Assembly: GCA_015999985.1 (NCBI GenBank)
Contig: JAECRA010000007.1
Coordinates: 1-64,000 of the forward strand
Reading direction: 5' to 3'
Length of the DNA: 64,000 nucleotides
Source of the DNA: Comamonadaceae bacterium
Lineage (GTDB): Bacteria; Pseudomonadota; Gammaproteobacteria; Burkholderiales; Burkholderiaceae_C
The position numbers and the translations under genes are program-made. The notes under the pieces were generated by a model that ran no database searches, was not told the origin of the DNA, and saw only the letters and a program-made list of their open reading frames with translations. This document shows positions 16,662 through 25,599 of the stretch, piece after piece. Position 1 is the first letter of the stretch; each line of letters opens with the position of its first letter.

Positions 16662-17085
16662 GTACTGTCTCCTGTTTTTGTGTGTTGTTACGTTGAGTCG
16701 CTTGGCATGGCTGTTCAATCCGGGTCCTCCAGACTGCAGGCTCACACAGTAAGTTGCTGCTTGGCCCGGCCGAACGTCCATGTACGCAAGGAAAGTTTAG
16801 GAGCGCAGTGGTGGAAATAAACACCAAAACCAGTCTGCGAAAGTGTGGTTTGCAGGCGAAAATTTCCTCGGCAAGGCGCGATTGCGGAATTAACTTCCAA
16901 TCGCTGATCTACCCTGCAGAGCTAAAGAGAATGCCCCGGGAGATCGATATGCAAAGGAGAACCGGCAGAGCACTGCCGGGGTCTTTGGTCAATCTCTCGC
17001 ATGGAGACGTGAATCGAATTGAGCCCCCTTGACCCGAGGTTGCAACAGGGCTGTGGAGCGGAGTCGGGTTTTGGAAGAGCAAAAA
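16662..17085. other. Intergenic region upstream of UroD-like 2
   Basis: About 420 bp without a convincing gene. It should carry the promoter of the leftward UroD-like/SDR/Bug unit. Short open frames here lack ribosome sites and domain features. No repeat or palindrome stands out until the terminator at 17086. Confidence 0.5.
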
Positions 17086-17124
17086 AAAGCCCTCTGCAAG
17101 GGGGAGTCCCTTGCAGAGGGCTTT
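17086..17124 (-). terminator. Rho-independent terminator of the DUF11 gene
   Basis: A perfect 17 bp stem (17086-17102 with 17108-17124) and 5-nt loop, followed in the minus-strand direction by an uninterrupted T run (A's at 17081-17088 on the plus strand). It lies 17 bp after the stop codon of the DUF11 protein gene. Confidence 0.93.
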
Positions 17125-17140
17125 AGCCCTTAGCACCTGA

Positions 17141-19993
17141 TCAGCGCTTGCGCCGGCGGGTAGTCCAGAACCCAGCTAAGCCAAGCAGCAAGACAAGGCT
17201 AGCCAAAGACTTGGCGTCGAGTGTTGGAATTGGCTCAAGTCCTCCTTTGACCGCCACCAGATTATTTTGAATGTTCACGCTATCAGCACCTGTGATGGTC
17301 ACGGTAGTGCCTGGCATAAACATGGGTGCCTGGAACCCAAAGCCTATGTTGGCTGGGGGTTGGGTTTCAGTGATAACGCAGCTTGCGGCCAGGGGCACGG
17401 GAACGGTCTGGCTTGCATCAGCGACCAGGTTGAAGGACTGAGGGAATCCGCTCACTCCAGGCCCTGTGCAGTTGACTGTGACACCAAAGGCCTGACCACC
17501 GTAGCCTGCCACAAGACCGGTCACGGTAGGCGTCACGGTGAGTGATCCCATGACCAATGATAGTGGGTTGTCCACAGTTACAGCCGGCGCCGCGGAGCCA
17601 CCAGCAGGCGCATTGAAGGATGCAGGGGTGATGACAGGAGTGCCATAGGCAAACCCTGCGGACACCGTTGCGGGTGTCGCGCCTTCCGTCACGGTGCAAG
17701 CGACAGTTTGCTGGCCCGTGGTCGGCGGTATCGGGATCACCTGCGCCACATTGGGTAGCAGGTTCACCGTCTGTGGCACCGTGGTCGCTGAGCCACCTGC
17801 AGTGGGTGTGACTGCACAGCTGACGGTCACCGGGAAGGTGCTTTCCGGTACATAGCCAGCGATGGCGCCCGACAGCGTCTTGGTTAGTGAAACGGTGGCT
17901 GGTGGAACGATGCCGAAGTTGACAATGCTGTCATTGTTAGTGGCCAGGGTGTCGTACCTGCCACTGCGTCCGCTGCCCGATGTCGCATTGGCGCTTGCGG
18001 TGTTGCTGAAACTGCCCGTGGTAGCAATCACGCCTGTCACAGAACACTGAACCGAAGCGCCACTGTCCATACGAGGTATCACGGCACTGAAAGTGTTGTT
18101 TGTGCCAGTGATGTTGGCTAGGGAGACGGTGGGCGCGTCGGCGCTTCCAGACGTTACGCTGCACGATGCTGCGGTCGGAGTGAAGTGGGAACCCAATACG
18201 TCTGTGACGGTGACATTGGTAGCTTGGTTGGCGACTCCAACCACAGCAAGGCTGTTATTGGTGAATTGCAGGTTGAAGGTGACTGGCACCCCCGCTGCAG
18301 GGTTCACTGGCGACACGCTCTTGTTTGTGGCGATATCCACGCATACGGGCACATCTGGATCGACGCTAACCTCTGGAGAGGTGGGGGAGGATGAGGGGAC
18401 GCTGAAGTTCACATACGCGCCACCTGGCGGCATGACCAGAACTGAATCGACTTTGTTGGACACCCTTTTTCGGTCAGCCAGGCAAGTCAACGTATTGAGG
18501 CCAGTCCAGCGTTCCTCCAGCCTGATTTCAACAAACCCACCTGAGGCAATGCTGCCTGTGCCCAAGGGGGAAACCTGGTTTGCATACGACGTGGTGGGTG
18601 CTTGCAGCTGACGCGGGTATGGACCAGGTGGGCAGGCAGAGCCCGTGGCCAGTGAATCCACGGTACAACTCATCAACCAAACGGAGTGAGACGGAGCCGG
18701 GCCTGTGTTCGAACCGGCCGAGCCGTTCTCGTTGAAGTACTGAAATATGTCACCAAAATTGATTCCGGCCACCGGGACATGCGGGCTCGTGTACTGAGAC
18801 CGAATCACATAACCAACCGCCTCGCCTTCGGTGTCTACGCGGGTATCAGAAGGGGTCGCTAGCGTTTTGGTGGTCACAAGCGTGTTGGTGGCGACCGGGC
18901 AGGGTCCCATACTGTTGAGTACCAACGTGGCCCTGCCTTGGTTGTTGGCGGGGTTGGAGTCGGACAGCAGAGTGCCTCCACCATTGGCATGCAGGCTCAG
19001 CTCTGCAAGATTGACTACGCGCAAGCCTCCACAAATGGGTGGGTTAAATACAACGTCCTGCTCGATGACCAAAGTGCTGCCTGCAGGCAGTGAGATCTTG
19101 GTCTGACTCAGCAACTGGCCACCGCTCATGGAAGCACCGCCTTGGGGTGTCACGGCTGGGGGCGAGCCAATGCAACCGGTAGCACCCCCTGTGGCTGCGC
19201 AACTGGCAATCGTACTGGTGTAGGGAACACCGCCGTTGCTGCCACCATCTGTACCGGTAACGCTTTGCCACCCATCAAAAGTGCGTGGATAGAAGCTCCC
19301 CAGGTTGGGTACAGAAATGAGAGGGTCGCCGTGAAAAGTGATGCGGTAGCGCACCGGCACGCCAAAGTTGGCAGGCGATGGCGTCAGCAACTCTTTGGTA
19401 ACCCGCACGTCGTAGTTAGCCTGCGTGACACTGGTAGTCACCACCCCTGAATTGCTTCCCGGCATGGTCTCAGAATCGCTGGGAGCAGCATTCACACTGA
19501 TGTTGTTGACATAGCTGCCTGGTGTGGTGGCTTTGGCAGAAATCGTGATTTCGCAGCGCGCGCCTTGAGGCAGACTGGGAATGGGAATCGAGATTGTCTG
19601 GCCTGCTGTCGATTCAGCGCTAGCCGGGCTGCGTATAGCAGCTGGGATGGCTGCGTTGACGTCGGCCACCGTTGGACAGGTGGCGGCACCAATAGGCACC
19701 ACGTTGGTCGCGATCAGATCGTACAGGCGAGACGGCAGCGAATCGATGACGGTGCTGACGCCGGTAGTGGCGTTGCCTATGTTGCCGACTGTAATGGTGT
19801 AGTCGAACGCCGTCAGCGTGACTGCACTGTTGGGTGCAGCCTTGCTGACCGTCAAGTCGACATTGGCCGCGTGGGCCAGGCCGCTGCCTGCCAACAGAGA
19901 AAGGCCTAAAGCCAGGGTAACTGGTAGTTTGCGGGAGTTGATGCGACGACAGCTATCTGACAACGTCGCTCGGAAAGTGGATGAAATAGACAC
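17141..19993 (-). CDS. DUF11-repeat surface protein with IPTL-CTERM tail
   Basis: A 950-residue exported protein. A signal peptide (residues 1-42, ending GSGLAHA) precedes beta-sandwich DUF11-type repeats: VDLTVSKAAPNSAVTLTAFD near residue 45, YDVRVTKELLTPSPANFGVP near 195, a TLVTTKTLATPSDT segment near 370 and IATNKSVSPVNPAAGVPVTF near 560, then prealbumin-like domains (VSLTKTLSGAIAGYV, LTVTPTVTGLVAGYG). The C terminus has the IPTL-CTERM pattern: EPIPTLDAKS, a hydrophobic helix LASLVLLLGLAGFW and a basic end TTRRRKR, a signal thought to be processed by an exosortase (XrtH-type) during export. It is monocistronic, with its own terminator. A role in the outer surface or matrix is inferred. Confidence 0.88.
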   Translation of the reverse strand: MSISSTFRATLSDSCRRINSRKLPVTLALGLSLLAGSGLAHAANVDLTVSKAAPNSAVTLTAFDYTITVGNIGNATTGVSTVIDSLPSRLYDLIATNVVPIGAATCPTVADVNAAIPAAIRSPASAESTAGQTISIPIPSLPQGARCEITISAKATTPGSYVNNISVNAAPSDSETMPGSNSGVVTTSVTQANYDVRVTKELLTPSPANFGVPVRYRITFHGDPLISVPNLGSFYPRTFDGWQSVTGTDGGSNGGVPYTSTIASCAATGGATGCIGSPPAVTPQGGASMSGGQLLSQTKISLPAGSTLVIEQDVVFNPPICGGLRVVNLAELSLHANGGGTLLSDSNPANNQGRATLVLNSMGPCPVATNTLVTTKTLATPSDTRVDTEGEAVGYVIRSQYTSPHVPVAGINFGDIFQYFNENGSAGSNTGPAPSHSVWLMSCTVDSLATGSACPPGPYPRQLQAPTTSYANQVSPLGTGSIASGGFVEIRLEERWTGLNTLTCLADRKRVSNKVDSVLVMPPGGAYVNFSVPSSSPTSPEVSVDPDVPVCVDIATNKSVSPVNPAAGVPVTFNLQFTNNSLAVVGVANQATNVTVTDVLGSHFTPTAASCSVTSGSADAPTVSLANITGTNNTFSAVIPRMDSGASVQCSVTGVIATTGSFSNTASANATSGSGRSGRYDTLATNNDSIVNFGIVPPATVSLTKTLSGAIAGYVPESTFPVTVSCAVTPTAGGSATTVPQTVNLLPNVAQVIPIPPTTGQQTVACTVTEGATPATVSAGFAYGTPVITPASFNAPAGGSAAPAVTVDNPLSLVMGSLTVTPTVTGLVAGYGGQAFGVTVNCTGPGVSGFPQSFNLVADASQTVPVPLAASCVITETQPPANIGFGFQAPMFMPGTTVTITGADSVNIQNNLVAVKGGLEPIPTLDAKSLASLVLLLGLAGFWTTRRRKR

Positions 19994-20250
19994 AGCTTCC
20001 TCCAGTTAGTCAAATGCGACAAGTCAGGCGCACAAGTAGCCTGATTGGACGAAAACTTCGGCCGATCTCATAGGCATTTGTTCACGAATTGCGAGGAAGA
20101 TTCGACTGAGTCCCTCTCGGATATCAATCACTTGAAACTCAAGATAGCAGTTCGCCGCGCATTGAACTATCCCCTGCGGCTGGAGCATGACCGGTTTGTT
20201 GACCAGTTTCGGGACTGGTTGATCGCAGAATCCGGGCGTCCTTGATTTAA

Positions 20251-20607
20251 CTACCGTCTCCAGCCCCCGCCGCGCAGTTCCCAGCCACCGCGCGGGCCGG
20301 GCGACCAACGGTGTGGCTGGTAGTGGTATCCAGTGCGCGGCCGCTCATAACGGCCAGGCACCCAGACGTGGCGCCCTCGTGACCAATTCCAATAACCACC
20401 CACCCATACAGCTCCAGCAAAAGGCATAACTGGAATAACTTCTGTGTAGGGAGCTGGTGGGGCCATGGGGGCGTAAACGCCCTCAGCCGGATAGGCTTGC
20501 CCGCCATATATCGGCGCTGGGCTCGGCGCCACTACGCAGCCGGTGAGTGCGGCACCTGCTGCCAGCACCACGGCAGCTGATTTCAGCATAGGTAGATAGT
20601 TATTCAC
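20251..20607 (-). CDS. YXWGXW-type small lipoprotein
   Basis: A 118-residue predicted lipoprotein: the signal peptide ends in the lipobox LTGC (Cys at about residue 24), followed by a proline/tyrosine-rich linker and an aromatic repeat VWVGGYWNWSRGRHVWVPGR with PHRW, of the YXWGXW/YXWQ repeat type common in Burkholderiales. Function unknown; membrane-anchored in the periplasm. It is monocistronic, with an AAGGAG ribosome site upstream. The 257 bp between it and the DUF11 start (19994-20250) shows no credible gene. Confidence 0.75.
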   Translation of the reverse strand: MNNYLPMLKSAAVVLAAGAALTGCVVAPSPAPIYGGQAYPAEGVYAPMAPPAPYTEVIPVMPFAGAVWVGGYWNWSRGRHVWVPGRYERPRTGYHYQPHRWSPGPRGGWELRGGGWRR

Positions 20608-20868
20608 GCAAGACTCCTTTTTAAGGTCGGAACACTCGCACCAACCACAGCTTTAACGGCTTTAGAAAGGGCTCGCTGACTTCAATGCTGCGTAGTTTGC
20701 GTTGCCTTGCGATCTTTACCATTGCTTCACGGTGCATGGGGCGGCGAGTGGGGGCCCCAATGATCCCCAAATGAGCAGTTCATGCAGGGCAGGGCGGGCA
20801 AATCCTGGCCGGAACCGTTAGAATTGCGCTATCTGTAACCCATAAGGGCGAGAAAGGCACATTCGGTT

Positions 20869-20910
20869 ATGACACCGCGAACTACAACGGAGAGTTTCAC
20901 CAGCCGCTAG
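20869..20910 (+). CDS. Threonine-rich leader peptide of thrS
   Basis: A 13-codon open frame, [13 protein letters not shown]-stop. Five of 13 residues are threonine, three consecutive, and all four Thr codons are used. It lies 97 bp ahead of thrS, with an AGAAAGG ribosome-like site 12 bp upstream. Its position before a competing antiterminator/terminator pair fits a classic attenuation leader in which ribosome stalling at Thr codons senses uncharged tRNA-Thr. Read from sequence; function is inferred. Confidence 0.72.
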   Translation: MTPRTTTESFTSR

Positions 20911-20990
20911 GCTGGCCGTTCGCGCCTGCACGAGATTTATCCTTTCCCCTCGAAAAAAGCGCGGACGTGTTCCGCGCTTTTTTCTTTTTG
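20900..20990 (+). promoter_or_regulatory. Transcription attenuator of thrS
   Basis: Three elements follow the leader peptide. A 6 bp pause-type hairpin (20900-20905 with 20910-20915) overlaps the leader stop codon. A strand CGTTCGCGC (20917-20925) can pair over nine bases, with one G-U, to GCGCGGACG (20959-20967) as an antiterminator. The same 20959-20965 segment otherwise forms the intrinsic terminator with 20971-20977, extended by A/T pairing and a T run to 20990. The two structures exclude each other. Confidence 0.72.
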
Positions 20991-21007
20991 AAGACAAGGA
21001 TTCCCAC

Positions 21008-22915
21008 ATGATTCACATTACGCTCCCCGACGGCTCCCAGCGCGAGTTTCCCGGCCCGGTCACCGTAGCTGAAGTTGCTGCGTCCATTGGCGCAGGCCTG
21101 GCCAAAGCTGCGCTTGCCGGCAAGATCGATGGCAAAGTGGTCGACACCAGCTTCCAGATCACACAGGACAGCCCGCTGTCCATCATCACAGCCAAAGATG
21201 CAGATGGCCTGGAAGTCATTCGCCATTCCACCGCTCACTTGCTGGCCTACGCCGTAAAAGAGCTGTTCCCGGACGCGCAGGTCACCATTGGCCCAGTGAT
21301 CGAGAACGGATTCTTCTACGATTTCTCGTACAAGCGCCCCTTCACACCTGAAGACCTGGTGGCCATCGAGAAGAAAATGTCCGAGTTGGCGGCCAAGGAC
21401 GAGCCCGTGGTTCGTCGCGTGCTGCCGCGTGATGAGGCAGTTTCCTATTTCAAGGGAATTGGCGAAGCCTACAAGGCTGAGATTATTGCCAGTATTCCTT
21501 CCAACGAAGACGTTTCGCTGTACCGCGAAGGCGCTTTCGAAGACCTGTGCCGTGGCCCCCACGTCCCGTCTACCGGCAAGCTCAAGCACTTCAAGCTGAT
21601 GAAGCTGGCTGGCGCCTACTGGCGCGGCGACCACCGCAACGAAATGCTGCAGCGCATTTATGGCACAGCATGGGCCAGCAAAGACGAGCTGCAGAACTAT
21701 CTGCGCCTGCTGGAAGAAGCGGAAAAGCGCGATCACCGCAAACTGGGCCGGGAACTCGACTTTTTCCATATTGACGAGCACTCACCTGGCACTGTGTTCT
21801 GGCATCCCAAGGGCTGGACCCTTTGGCAGCAGGTAGAGCAATACATGCGCCGCGTGTATATCGACAACGGCTACCAGGAAGTCAAAGGCCCCCAAATTCT
21901 GGACCAATCCCTTTGGGAGAAAACTGGGCACTGGGAAAAATACCGGGACAACATGTTCGTCACGGAATCGGAAAAGCGGGACTACGCGCTTAAGCCGATG
22001 AACTGTCCCGGTCATATCCTTATCTTCAAGCAGGGCCTGAAAAGCTACCGCGACCTGCCACTGCGCTACGGCGAATTCGGCAATTGCCACCGCAATGAGC
22101 CCAGCGGCGGCCTGCACGGCATCATGCGCGTACGCGGGTTTACGCAAGATGACGGCCATATTTTCTGCACGCCTGAGCAAATCCAGGCCGAATGCACGGC
22201 CTACACCACCTTGCTCCAGAACGTTTACAAGGATTTCGGTTTTACCGAAATCATCTATAAGCTGGCTACACGGCCTGAGAAGCGCATAGGGACCGAAGAA
22301 AGCTGGGATCAAGCTGAAGAAGCCCTGGCGGCTGGCTTGCGTGCCTCAGGGTGCGAATTCGAGATCAGCCCCGGAGAGGGCGCCTTCTATGGTCCCAAGA
22401 TCGAATACACGCTGAAAGACGCACTCGGCCGCGAATGGCAATGCGGGACCATGCAAGTGGACCCCAACATGACGGAGCGTCTGGACGCCGAATATGTAGG
22501 CGAAGACGGTGCGCGGCATCGCCCCATCATGCTGCACCGGGCCATCGTTGGCAGCCTGGAGCGCTTCATCGGCATGCTGATCGAACATTACGCTGGCGCA
22601 CTGCCCGTCTGGCTGGCTCCGGTGCAGGTTGCGGTGCTCAATATCACCGATTCACAGGCCGATTACGCCCAAACCGTGGCTAAAACGCTGCGCGATCAAG
22701 GGGTTAGGGTAACGACAGATCTGCGTAATGAGAAGATAACGTATAAAATACGAGAGCATTCGTTGCAAAAGCTCCCTTTTATCCTTGTCGTGGGAGACAA
22801 GGAAAGAGATGCTGGTGCCGTGGCAGTGCGCGCCCGAGGCAATGTAGACCTCGGCGTAATGTCTCTTGATGCGTTTTCCAAGCGCGTTGCCGAAGACATT
22901 GCTTCCAAAGCCTGA
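21008..22915 (+). CDS. thrS: Threonine-tRNA ligase
   Basis: Full-length 635-residue class II threonyl-tRNA synthetase: N-terminal TGS domain (residues 1-60), second additional/editing domain with [16 protein letters not shown] and [17 protein letters not shown], catalytic core with [32 protein letters not shown] and [13 protein letters not shown], class II motif 3 in [17 protein letters not shown], and the anticodon-binding domain from about residue 535 ([13 protein letters not shown]). It charges tRNA-Thr with threonine. It heads the translation cluster and is preceded by a Thr-codon attenuator. A ribosome site AAGACAAGGA lies before ATG 21008. Confidence 0.98.
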   Translation: MIHITLPDGSQREFPGPVTVAEVAASIGAGLAKAALAGKIDGKVVDTSFQITQDSPLSIITAKDADGLEVIRHSTAHLLAYAVKELFPDAQVTIGPVIENGFFYDFSYKRPFTPEDLVAIEKKMSELAAKDEPVVRRVLPRDEAVSYFKGIGEAYKAEIIASIPSNEDVSLYREGAFEDLCRGPHVPSTGKLKHFKLMKLAGAYWRGDHRNEMLQRIYGTAWASKDELQNYLRLLEEAEKRDHRKLGRELDFFHIDEHSPGTVFWHPKGWTLWQQVEQYMRRVYIDNGYQEVKGPQILDQSLWEKTGHWEKYRDNMFVTESEKRDYALKPMNCPGHILIFKQGLKSYRDLPLRYGEFGNCHRNEPSGGLHGIMRVRGFTQDDGHIFCTPEQIQAECTAYTTLLQNVYKDFGFTEIIYKLATRPEKRIGTEESWDQAEEALAAGLRASGCEFEISPGEGAFYGPKIEYTLKDALGREWQCGTMQVDPNMTERLDAEYVGEDGARHRPIMLHRAIVGSLERFIGMLIEHYAGALPVWLAPVQVAVLNITDSQADYAQTVAKTLRDQGVRVTTDLRNEKITYKIREHSLQKLPFILVVGDKERDAGAVAVRARGNVDLGVMSLDAFSKRVAEDIASKA

Positions 22916-23001
22916 CTTTCTACCCGAAAACAGCTCTGGCCCGCGTGTAATGAGCGGCTTTCGCTACGTGTTCGTAGCATTATGTATTGAGGATTTTTGC
23001 C

Positions 23002-23613
23002 ATAGCTACCAATTTTCGTGATCGCCGCCAACGGGAGGAGCGTGCCCACCGTCTGAATCGAGAAATCATGGCCCCTGAGGTTCGCCTCAACGGTCCAGAG
23101 AATGAGCCAATGGGCGTGGTGCCTATCCAGGAGGCTTTGCGCCTGGCTGGTGAGTACGACGTCGATCTGGTTGAAGTTGTCGCCAATGCCAATCCGCCGG
23201 TGTGCCGGCTGATGGATTACGGCAAGTTCAAATATATCGAGCAGAAGAAGGCCGCCGAAGCCAAGGCCAAGCAAACGGTTATTGAGATCAAGGAAGTCAA
23301 GTTCCGCCCTGGTACGGACGACGGTGACTACAACATCAAGATGCGCAACATTCGCCGCTTTTTGGGCGATGGCGACAAGGTGAAGGTTACCCTGCGTTTT
23401 CGTGGTCGTGAGATCACGCACCAGGAAATCGGCATGGCTTTGCTGAACCGCATTCGGGACGAACTGGCTGACCAGATTCTGGTCGAGCAGTTTCCCAAGT
23501 TGGAAGGCCGCCAGATGATCATGATGCTGGCTCCGGCGCGCAAGAAGCCCGGCGTGGGTGTTGCCAAGCCAGCAGTCCCTGGCCAAGCAGCTTCCGCACC
23601 AGCAGAAGGTTGA
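23002..23613 (+). CDS. infC: Translation initiation factor IF-3 (probable AUA start)
   Basis: A 203-residue IF-3 with N domain ([12 protein letters not shown] onward), linker, and C domain containing [19 protein letters not shown] and [12 protein letters not shown], plus a short Ala/Pro-rich tail. No ATG exists at the expected start. The family N terminus is preceded by ATA at 23002, eight bases after the ribosome site GAGGA; in-frame TTG 22987 and ATT 22993 overlap that site and are poorly placed. A rare start codon is the known means by which IF-3 controls its own translation in E. coli (AUU). It lies 86 bp after thrS. Confidence 0.93.
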   Translation: MATNFRDRRQREERAHRLNREIMAPEVRLNGPENEPMGVVPIQEALRLAGEYDVDLVEVVANANPPVCRLMDYGKFKYIEQKKAAEAKAKQTVIEIKEVKFRPGTDDGDYNIKMRNIRRFLGDGDKVKVTLRFRGREITHQEIGMALLNRIRDELADQILVEQFPKLEGRQMIMMLAPARKKPGVGVAKPAVPGQAASAPAEG

Positions 23614-23653
23614 TCTCCAATTGGTGAGATGGTGAAAAGAGGAATTTGCCAGC

Positions 23654-23758
23654 GTGCCCCGGCTCCATTGGAGATGAGGGCACAAAGGCAGATGAGTCAG
23701 CCGAAAGGCTGACTACAAGAAGTGTCTCGGGGCCAACAAGGCTGCAAGGAGTTTGCAG
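23654..23758 (+). promoter_or_regulatory. Structured leader upstream of rpmI-rplT
   Basis: The 180 bp between infC and rpmI folds into several small stems: GTGCCC (23654-23659) with GGGCAC (23678-23683) enclosing CTCC/GGAG; an 8 bp stem 23695-23702/23707-23714 closed by a GAAA tetraloop; and CTGCAA/TTGCAG (23742-23747/23753-23758). In E. coli, L20 represses rpmI by binding such a leader; the same role is inferred here. Confidence 0.5.
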
Positions 23759-23793
23759 ACGCCTCACGAGCACAACTTATAAGGAGCATTTAA

Positions 23794-23997
23794 ATGCCCA
23801 AAATGAAAACCAAGAGCAGCGCGAAGAAACGTTTTCGCGTTCGTCCCGGTGGTACCGTCAAACGCGGTCAAGCCTTCAAACGTCACATTCTGACCAAGAA
23901 GACCACCAAGAACAAACGCCACCTGCGCGGTGCGGTGAATGTGCATGAGACCAATATGGGTCACATGGCACAAATGCTGCCATTCGCTGGCCTTTGA
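23794..23997 (+). CDS. rpmI: 50S ribosomal protein L35
   Basis: A 67-residue basic ribosomal protein beginning [19 protein letters not shown] and containing [13 protein letters not shown], of normal family length. AAGGAG precedes ATG 23794. Co-transcribed with rplT, 26 bp downstream, probably under L20 feedback through the leader. Confidence 0.97.
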   Translation: MPKMKTKSSAKKRFRVRPGGTVKRGQAFKRHILTKKTTKNKRHLRGAVNVHETNMGHMAQMLPFAGL

Positions 23998-24023
23998 TCA
24001 ACTGACGAACAAGGAGAAATAAC

Positions 24024-24383
24024 ATGCCTCGCGTCAAACGTGGTGTAACAGCCCGAGCTCGCCATAAGAAAGTCCTCGCCCTTGCAAAGGGTTTCCGCGG
24101 TCGCCGCGGTAACGTCTATCGCGTCGCCAAACAGGCGGTGATGAAGGCCGGTCAATACGCATACCGTGACCGCCGTACCAAGAAGCGTGTATTCCGTCAG
24201 TTGTGGATCGCCCGTATCAACGCCGCTGCGCGTGAGTGCGGTATGACCTACAGCCAGTTTGCCAACGGCATCCGCAAGGCCGGCATCGAAATCGATCGCA
24301 AAGTCCTTGCTGACATCGCTGTGCATGACAAGGCGGCTTTTGCCGGCATCGTGGAGCAGGCCAAGGCTAAGCTGGCTGCCTGA
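24024..24383 (+). CDS. rplT: 50S ribosomal protein L20
   Basis: A 119-residue protein with the family opening [40 protein letters not shown] and [19 protein letters not shown]. It binds 23S rRNA early in 50S assembly and, in E. coli, represses its own operon. AAGGAG precedes ATG 24024. Confidence 0.98.
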   Translation: MPRVKRGVTARARHKKVLALAKGFRGRRGNVYRVAKQAVMKAGQYAYRDRRTKKRVFRQLWIARINAAARECGMTYSQFANGIRKAGIEIDRKVLADIAVHDKAAFAGIVEQAKAKLAA

Positions 24384-24433
24384 AACCCTCTCTGCAAGCA
24401 TCGCCTCCCATAGCGGAGTTTGCAGATTGCCTA

Positions 24434-24470
24434 AGGGGTTGAGGCCTGAACCGGCTTCAATCCCTTTTTC
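24434..24470 (+). terminator. Terminator-like hairpin between rplT and pheS
   Basis: A 13 bp stem with two G-U pairs (24434-24446 with 24453-24465), a 6-nt loop and a TTTTT tract to 24469. It is 26 bp before the pheS start, so it would separate ribosomal-protein and pheST expression. No Phe-codon leader peptide like E. coli pheM was found in the 112 bp gap. A second stem TCTGCAA/TTGCAGA (24391-24397/24420-24426) precedes it. Confidence 0.65.
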
Positions 24471-24495
24471 ATTTCATCGTTGTTTTCCGCCTGCC

Positions 24496-25569
24496 ATGAA
24501 CGCATCCGCTTCCGCTGCCCCTGAACTCGATTCGATTGTTGAAAGCGCGCGCGCGGCTTTCGCCGAAGCAACCACCCCGGCTGATCTGGAAAACGCCAAA
24601 GCCCAGTACCTCGGCAAGACGGGTCGTCTTACTGAGTTGATGAAAGGGCTGGGCGCGCTGCCAGTGGAAGAGAAAAAAACACGCGGCGCAGCCATCAACG
24701 TAGTCAAACAGGCGGTTGAAGGCGCACTCAATGCACGCCGCCAAGCTTTGCAAGATGCTGAGCTGGACCGCCAACTTCGTGCGGAAGCGCTGGACGTTAC
24801 TCTGCCTGGACGCCAACGTGGCATGGGTGGACTGCATCCTATTTCCCTGGCTTGGGAGCGCATTGAGGCTATCTTTGGCAGCATGGGCTTTGACGTGGCC
24901 GATGGCCCGGAAATCGAAAGTGATTGGTTCAACTTTACGGCGCTGAACAACCCGCCGAACCATCCCGCACGTTCCATGCAGGACACCTTCTACGTCGACA
25001 TGAAAGACGCAGACGGCCAGCCTTACTGCCTGCGCACTCACACCAGTCCCATGCAGATTCGCTACGCCACGGCGCACGCCAAGGCGCAGGCGGAACGTCT
25101 GGCACGGGGCGAGATGAGCGAAATCCGCGTGATTGCACCCGGTCGCACCTACCGCGTCGACAATGACGCGACGCACTCACCCATGTTCCATCAGGTCGAA
25201 GGCCTTTGGTTGGGTGAAAACGTGAGCTTCAAGGATTTGAAGGTCACCTATCTCAATTTCTGCAAGGCGTTCTTTGAAACGGACGACTTGATCCTGCGGT
25301 TCCGACCCAGTTACTTTCCGTTTACCGAGCCTAGTGCTGAGATCGACATCCAGTTCCAAACTGGTCCGTTGGCTGGCAAGTGGCTGGAAGTGTCTGGCTC
25401 AGGCCAGGTGCATCCCCAGGTGGTGCGCAACATGGGCTTGGATCCTGAGCGCTTTATTGGTTTTGCCTTTGGTTCTGGCATCGACCGCCTGGCCATGTTG
25501 CGCTACGGCGTGAATGATTTGCGCCTGTTCTTTGAAGGCGATGTGCGCTTCCTGCGCCAGTTCAGCTAA
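24496..25569 (+). CDS. pheS: Phenylalanine-tRNA ligase alpha subunit
   Basis: A 357-residue catalytic alpha subunit of the (alpha-beta)2 class II synthetase. It has the N-terminal coiled coil (about residues 10-90), catalytic core with [40 protein letters not shown], motif 2 [16 protein letters not shown] and motif 3 [19 protein letters not shown] 24496 ([12 protein letters not shown]) is chosen over the longer frame from 24259, which would run through rplT. It is followed 30 bp later by pheT. Confidence 0.97.
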   Translation: MNASASAAPELDSIVESARAAFAEATTPADLENAKAQYLGKTGRLTELMKGLGALPVEEKKTRGAAINVVKQAVEGALNARRQALQDAELDRQLRAEALDVTLPGRQRGMGGLHPISLAWERIEAIFGSMGFDVADGPEIESDWFNFTALNNPPNHPARSMQDTFYVDMKDADGQPYCLRTHTSPMQIRYATAHAKAQAERLARGEMSEIRVIAPGRTYRVDNDATHSPMFHQVEGLWLGENVSFKDLKVTYLNFCKAFFETDDLILRFRPSYFPFTEPSAEIDIQFQTGPLAGKWLEVSGSGQVHPQVVRNMGLDPERFIGFAFGSGIDRLAMLRYGVNDLRLFFEGDVRFLRQFS

Positions 25570-25599
25570 TCCGTTCGCCAGTTCCCACAGAGAGTATTT

